Positions 60,287 to 64,000 of a DNA stretch of 64,000 nucleotides are shown here, in pieces. Under the pieces are notes generated by a model. That model ran no database searches. It saw nothing but the letters and a program-made list of their open reading frames with translations, and was not told the origin of the DNA. The position numbers were made by a program, and so were the translations under genes. Position 1 is the stretch's first letter; the number at the start of each line of letters is the position of its first letter. The stretch comes from Vibrio pomeroyi (GTDB taxonomy: Bacteria > Pseudomonadota > Gammaproteobacteria > Enterobacterales > Vibrionaceae): the NCBI RefSeq assembly GCF_024347595.1, contig NZ_AP025507.1, positions 434,001 through 498,000 on the forward strand, given 5' to 3'.

Positions 60287-61669
60287 TTAAATGGAACTCT
60301 CTACTAAGTTTCGACCTCTGTTTTTGGCTTGATACAACAATTCATCGGCACAGATAATAGCCTCTTCAATGGATTGCCCTGTCGATAAGTCGACTAGCCC
60401 TAATGATGCTGAAACACCCCCACTGACTTGGCTATGTAGCTGATGGTCGCTCGATATCTTTGCGCGGATACGATCGGCAAGCTTTACAATATCAGACTGT
60501 TTTTCCGTCTTAATTATGACAATAAATTCATCGCCACCGATTCGATAACACTCATCGTGTCTTCTGACGCTTTCTAATAATATTTCACTGACTCGAACTA
60601 AAACACAGTCGCCTGTGTGGTGGCCGTATCTATCATTAATCATCTTAAAATGGTCAAGGTCTATGGCGATAACGCCGACACATCGAGGGTGTTCCTGCTG
60701 TTGGCTTTGTGCGATACGCGAGCTTGCACCTTCAAGGTAAAGCCGGTTTTTTAGCCCGGTGAGAGTATCTGATTCTAGTGCTTGAGCAGTTCGGTCCTGA
60801 TAGCGAGAAAATGCCTGCATTAATACGTAGAACAATCCCAGTAGCAGAATAACTTCAATGAGATTTTTCTGTGACCTTATGATCTCAATAACTGAGGTTG
60901 TCATGTTGTCGAACACTAACAACTTCGCGTTCAACTGGGGCAGAGGGACTGTGATTAAATGAAAATATCGATTGTCGTCTGAATTTAATCTGAAGAATGG
61001 CAAGTTCCCGAGGTGCGTCTCGGTAAAGTGGAAAGTGGGCTCAGCATCTAATTGAGTTGAGCTATTTGAGCTATTTGAATTGCTTGAGCGATTTGATTGG
61101 TTGGCGAAGGTAATGTTGGCTGACTCACCAGAAGGCATGAAGAATTCTTGGTGTTCAGTTTCAATCATTAAAATGGTATTTGACCCAGAATTGATTCGTG
61201 GGAAATAGGGCATTAAGTCGAAGTGGGTTTCAAAATAATTGGGTGGTTGGATATTACCTGCGACTAAATGCAACTGAGAGTTGGCTTGGTCATAGTCTAA
61301 CGCCCACAGTGTACGGCGATGCTTAATGGCATTGGCGAACAAAGAAGATTCGTCACTTATGCCAAAGCGATGCGCTACGGTTGGAAAATCACTTTCATAG
61401 AAAGAAGATGATGAGGTATGAATAGCACCTTTCAAGTTATTAACGTCGATCTGGCTGCTTGAAGACGATAACGTAGTCCCTAATACTTCAAGTGTTCGTG
61501 ATACGTTGTCTTGAACAAGAAACTGAATGAGCTGAGTTCGGTGTTGTTGGTCTTTTTCAACAAACCCTGCCAACTTCCTAATATCACCAATGTGTAAACA
61601 TAAGATGCATAATGCAGCACAGGCTATCAACCAGTGGCGTTGTTTTATGATGACTTTCAATACATTCAT
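60287..61669 (-). CDS. Membrane diguanylate cyclase (GGDEF)
   Basis: 460 residues. Helix 1 (LIACAALCILCLHIGDI) and helix 2 (LIEVILLLGLFYVLMQAF) flank a periplasmic sensor of about 250 residues that includes a Ser/Asn-rich run. The cytoplasmic GGDEF domain has DTLTGLKNR, AIDLDHFKMINDRYGHHTGD and an intact GGDEF at 378-382, with the inhibitory RxxD (RRHD) five residues before it. So it should make c-di-GMP and be product-inhibited. It is next to a fimbrial locus on the same strand, consistent with a role in adhesion. Confidence 0.92.
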   Translation of the reverse strand: MNVLKVIIKQRHWLIACAALCILCLHIGDIRKLAGFVEKDQQHRTQLIQFLVQDNVSRTLEVLGTTLSSSSSQIDVNNLKGAIHTSSSSFYESDFPTVAHRFGISDESSLFANAIKHRRTLWALDYDQANSQLHLVAGNIQPPNYFETHFDLMPYFPRINSGSNTILMIETEHQEFFMPSGESANITFANQSNRSSNSNSSNSSTQLDAEPTFHFTETHLGNLPFFRLNSDDNRYFHLITVPLPQLNAKLLVFDNMTTSVIEIIRSQKNLIEVILLLGLFYVLMQAFSRYQDRTAQALESDTLTGLKNRLYLEGASSRIAQSQQQEHPRCVGVIAIDLDHFKMINDRYGHHTGDCVLVRVSEILLESVRRHDECYRIGGDEFIVIIKTEKQSDIVKLADRIRAKISSDHQLHSQVSGGVSASLGLVDLSTGQSIEEAIICADELLYQAKNRGRNLVESSI

Positions 61670-61723
61670 ATCGTTTAACCTTGGCTCGAAAAACTCGAAG
61701 CCCGTGAGTATTCATGCGCCCGC

Positions 61724-62605
61724 TCAAAATATGGGGTCTATGGCTTTTACTTGTACCTGTAGCTCTTCTTTGTAGTGTCCTGCTCGCGATAGGTTTGTGT
61801 TTCCGGTGATTCTCAAATCAAGAGGGATGTTGTGTCTTCCCCTTGAATAACGCTTTATCGGAAGCATTTGATGCGTTGGTGATGTTTCAACTCCGTCAAC
61901 GGTAAGCTTGTATTCAATCGTCCATTCAGGATTTTGAGAGTTAACCAACTGTTGATACTTTGCTTTTACCCATAGCTCGGTACGTGAATTTGAACTGATT
62001 ACAAAATCGGTTTGATAGCGTTTGTTGTTTGATAGAACGCCCAAAGCCCAGCGATAGCCTGATGTTGTTTTCTGGAAACTGTTGCCTTGGCCAGACCAAT
62101 CTAAAGAAACGAATGACTTAACTTTGTAGTTTGCGTTCGCTGATAGTGTAAGGAGCTGGTCGTTTTCAAACTGCAACTTGACGAGAAATGGCACCGCATA
62201 TTTAGCTGCATAGCTAATTTTTGCTTTGGGGTCGACCATCGAAAAGCGAACCGGACGATTGTGCTGAGAGTTAAGTAAATATTCACGCTCTTTAGGGTCG
62301 TAGGACAGCATGGTTTGATTCTGATTAATGAAGTGAATATGTGAAGCTTTTGGACGGTCGAGCACCTTTAAACGCACAGATTTTAGTGCGCATTGTTCAG
62401 CTTTAGAACGAAGTTTTTTCAACTCAAATCGGATATTGGCATAGCCTGATTTATCAAATTCGATCGGTGCATTGCTCAATTGAGTGATGTCCCAAACGCC
62501 TGCGCAACTCGCGGCAAAAGCTATTGAGGGTGATGCAAGAACTGACGTAAGTAGAGTTGACGCCAATAACCATTGCATTGTATTTATTAAGGGTTTTCTA
62601 TTCAT
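61724..62605 (-). CDS. Secreted protein coupled to a fimbrial usher (putative pilus or adhesin component)
   Basis: 293 residues. Signal peptide MNRKPLINTMQWLLASTLLT up to about residue 32 (SIAFA-ASC). The mature part is beta-rich, with only two early cysteines (SCAGVW, EQCALKS) and many polar strands; the C-terminal NIPLDLRITGNTNLSRAGHY resembles a pilin-like beta-sandwich. Its ATG overlaps the usher stop by eight bases (ATGAATAG), with AAGGAG upstream, so translation is coupled. A tip adhesin or subunit is likely; a specific family is not recognised. Confidence 0.65.
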   Translation of the reverse strand: MNRKPLINTMQWLLASTLLTSVLASPSIAFAASCAGVWDITQLSNAPIEFDKSGYANIRFELKKLRSKAEQCALKSVRLKVLDRPKASHIHFINQNQTMLSYDPKEREYLLNSQHNRPVRFSMVDPKAKISYAAKYAVPFLVKLQFENDQLLTLSANANYKVKSFVSLDWSGQGNSFQKTTSGYRWALGVLSNNKRYQTDFVISSNSRTELWVKAKYQQLVNSQNPEWTIEYKLTVDGVETSPTHQMLPIKRYSRGRHNIPLDLRITGNTNLSRAGHYKEELQVQVKAIDPIF

Positions 62606-64000
62606 GGCTCGCTCCTTGTATGAGTTGAATCTCTGGAAGACGAATTAAATTGTCCTCTGATTCCGGGATGTTCATGTGTCCCGTAATCTCTGAGTCCATG
62701 GTTTGAATCTTGTAGTGCCCGCTGCGGATCCCTTCCACAACGAACCGACCGCCTTTATTGGTGAAAAATGGGATGGAATCGCCTGTATCGTTAATGAAGT
62801 AACCTTGAGTTAGTGACAAAGGTTTTCCATCGGTTAAGTTCAATCTGCCGATCACAGTTTTGGATGCGTCTGAACCAACGGTGAAAATGTGGCTGGTGTA
62901 GGCGCCTGGAGTAACGTTGTAGAAGTAGTTACCAATGTCGTAGCCAATCGGAGCATCGGGTGCATACACTGTAAAGCTTTGAGAGGTATGAGCGGTAGAA
63001 AGGCTCACAGCATTATTGAGAGCATTTGAAGAGATAGCTTCGGCTTTGTCGTCGTCATCACTGTTTATCAGTACTTCAGATTCTAAGGTGTCGTGAACTT
63101 GTACGACCGCTGCCGCACCGTATATCGGACGTGACCAAGATAAAGCGCCGTCGCTAATAGTAAACGCTGTGCTTGGTCTAAATGAGGTGACTACGGTATC
63201 TTCAGACTCGGTCGCGTTGTAATAGGTGATGTCACCGTCGTAGCGAACTCGGTTACTTACATAGTCGCCACGTACTTGATATTGGCCTTGGTCAGATTCA
63301 ACGTCTGCAGATAACGCATAACCATATTGACCAACTTGGTTTTTACTTGGTTTGCTGAAGTTAGCTCTTAATACTTCAGTGTCACTAGCGTAACCAAGAT
63401 CAGCAGAGTATTGACCATCATCAGAACTCCAAGTCCAATCGACCGAAACCACACCTTCTGTATTTGAAGTTCCCTCGTTCGGATCTTCTTCGTGAGTGAC
63501 ACCTAAGCCAATAACAACATTTGAATAAGACCAAGATGTTGAAGCTTCTGCACTCCATTCAGTATCGTAGCCACTTTCTTTATCTAGGTTATATGAAACG
63601 GATAGGTAAATATCGTCGGTAATGCTAAAGGTATAACTGACGGCTGCCGAATGACCAGTAGAACCTTCTTCAGTCCAAGGTTGATAGGAAAAGGAGTCAT
63701 AAGATTCAAGGGCAATACGCAAGTTGGGTGCACTGTAGTTATTCTGGTCCCAAAGGGAGGCTGCGTAATCCAAACTTGCGATGTAACCTGTTTCGTCATA
63801 CTCGCTGGATTGACTACCAGAGAGCCGCAGGCCTATATTACCCAGCGGTGTTCCAAGGGTAGATATGCCCCCTAACATGAAACCATCTTTGTGATAGAAC
63901 CCATTCACCCCAAGCGTCAAATAGTCGGTTAATCCATAGTCATAATAGGCGGTGGAAATAAGACTCCCAGTGTCGTATTCATAGCGGTTGTCTTCAATTT
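62598..64000 (-). CDS. Outer-membrane fimbrial usher-like protein (5' end outside window)
   Basis: The frame stays open to the window edge; the last 467 codons are seen. The part at the edge, YGLTDYLTLGVNGFYHKDGFMLGG then LGNIGLRLSGSQSSEYDETGYIASLDY, shows the alternating beta-barrel pattern of ushers (GLTDxLTLxxN, SxSxxDxxGYxxxxxY). The C-terminal half (RLNLTDGKPLSLTQGYFINDTGDSIPFFTNKGGRFVVEGIRSGHYKI) is the post-barrel plug/CTD-like carboxypeptidase-type domain typical of ushers. It exports pilus subunits across the outer membrane. The N terminus, and probably a chaperone gene, lie upstream of the window. Confidence 0.82.
   Translation of the reverse strand, partial: IEDNRYEYDTGSLISTAYYDYGLTDYLTLGVNGFYHKDGFMLGGISTLGTPLGNIGLRLSGSQSSEYDETGYIASLDYAASLWDQNNYSAPNLRIALESYDSFSYQPWTEEGSTGHSAAVSYTFSITDDIYLSVSYNLDKESGYDTEWSAEASTSWSYSNVVIGLGVTHEEDPNEGTSNTEGVVSVDWTWSSDDGQYSADLGYASDTEVLRANFSKPSKNQVGQYGYALSADVESDQGQYQVRGDYVSNRVRYDGDITYYNATESEDTVVTSFRPSTAFTISDGALSWSRPIYGAAAVVQVHDTLESEVLINSDDDDKAEAISSNALNNAVSLSTAHTSQSFTVYAPDAPIGYDIGNYFYNVTPGAYTSHIFTVGSDASKTVIGRLNLTDGKPLSLTQGYFINDTGDSIPFFTNKGGRFVVEGIRSGHYKIQTMDSEITGHMNIPESEDNLIRLPEIQLIQGASHE

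Overview
The window reads as chromosomal DNA of a marine Vibrio, most likely of the Vibrio splendidus clade. The strongest pointer is a pentapeptide-repeat gene at 7892-8548 whose product is very close by eye to QnrS, a family whose chromosomal relatives are known from V. splendidus. The density of LysR, TetR and AraC regulators each paired with an enzyme or exporter, the DUF1090, YegD-like and SgrR-like genes and the moderate GC content fit this. There are no rRNA or tRNA genes, no CRISPR array and no phage genes.

Layout. 1-7.6 kb: aldehyde/alcohol metabolism (5'-truncated CoA-independent aldehyde dehydrogenase, a small membrane protein, iron alcohol dehydrogenase), a Sel1 protein, a Ser-type sulfatase with its own radical SAM maturase, and a NemR-like TetR regulator. 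An 18-base operator-like sequence is shared by the regulator and alcohol dehydrogenase promoters. 7.8-11.3 kb: Qnr with a directly abutting leader ORF, a YjaB-like acetyltransferase, a possible small RNA, and an unusual DsbB-like protein with its DUF5993 partner. 11.3-12.7 kb: an IS3-family element inserted in the loop of a terminator hairpin, with a frameshifted transposase. 12.8-18.3 kb: a sugar-acid module (KDPG aldolase, KDG kinase, glucoside-type PTS, RspA/ManD-like dehydratase, GntR regulator). 18.5-19.9 kb: a deletion scar joining two headless genes (M19 dipeptidase and AraC regulator).

19.9-35.9 kb: pilin-like protein, HAD phosphatase, membrane metalloprotease-like protein, acetyltransferase, adenosine deaminase with a divergent LysR gene, a eukaryotic-type glutathione synthetase, AraC/MFS pair, autoregulated TetR/oxidoreductase operon with twin palindromic operators, HDOD protein, DUF1090, SgrR-like regulator, Gfo/Idh/MocA oxidoreductase and homocysteine methyltransferase. 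36.1-38.6 kb: a small accessory island (IS110 remnant, an unknown protein, a RelE/ParE-type toxin-antitoxin pair, a divergent lipoate ligase-like protein).

38.8-55.5 kb: radical SAM protein, SDR, enoyl-CoA hydratase, MATE exporter, two LysR genes, a Zn-dependent alkylsulfatase with divergent LysR regulator, two EamA transporters, a YegD-like Hsp70, a zinc-ribbon protein resembling a domesticated transposase, and a periplasmic 5'-nucleotidase. The promoters of the second EamA gene and the YegD gene share a 20/22 identical element with 19-bp spacers, the layout of MerR-family promoters. 55.7-59.1 kb: GH1 6-phospho-beta-glucosidase with LacI operators, its LacI regulator and a sugar acetyltransferase. 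59.2-64 kb: LysR regulator, diguanylate cyclase and the end of a chaperone-usher type locus running off the window.
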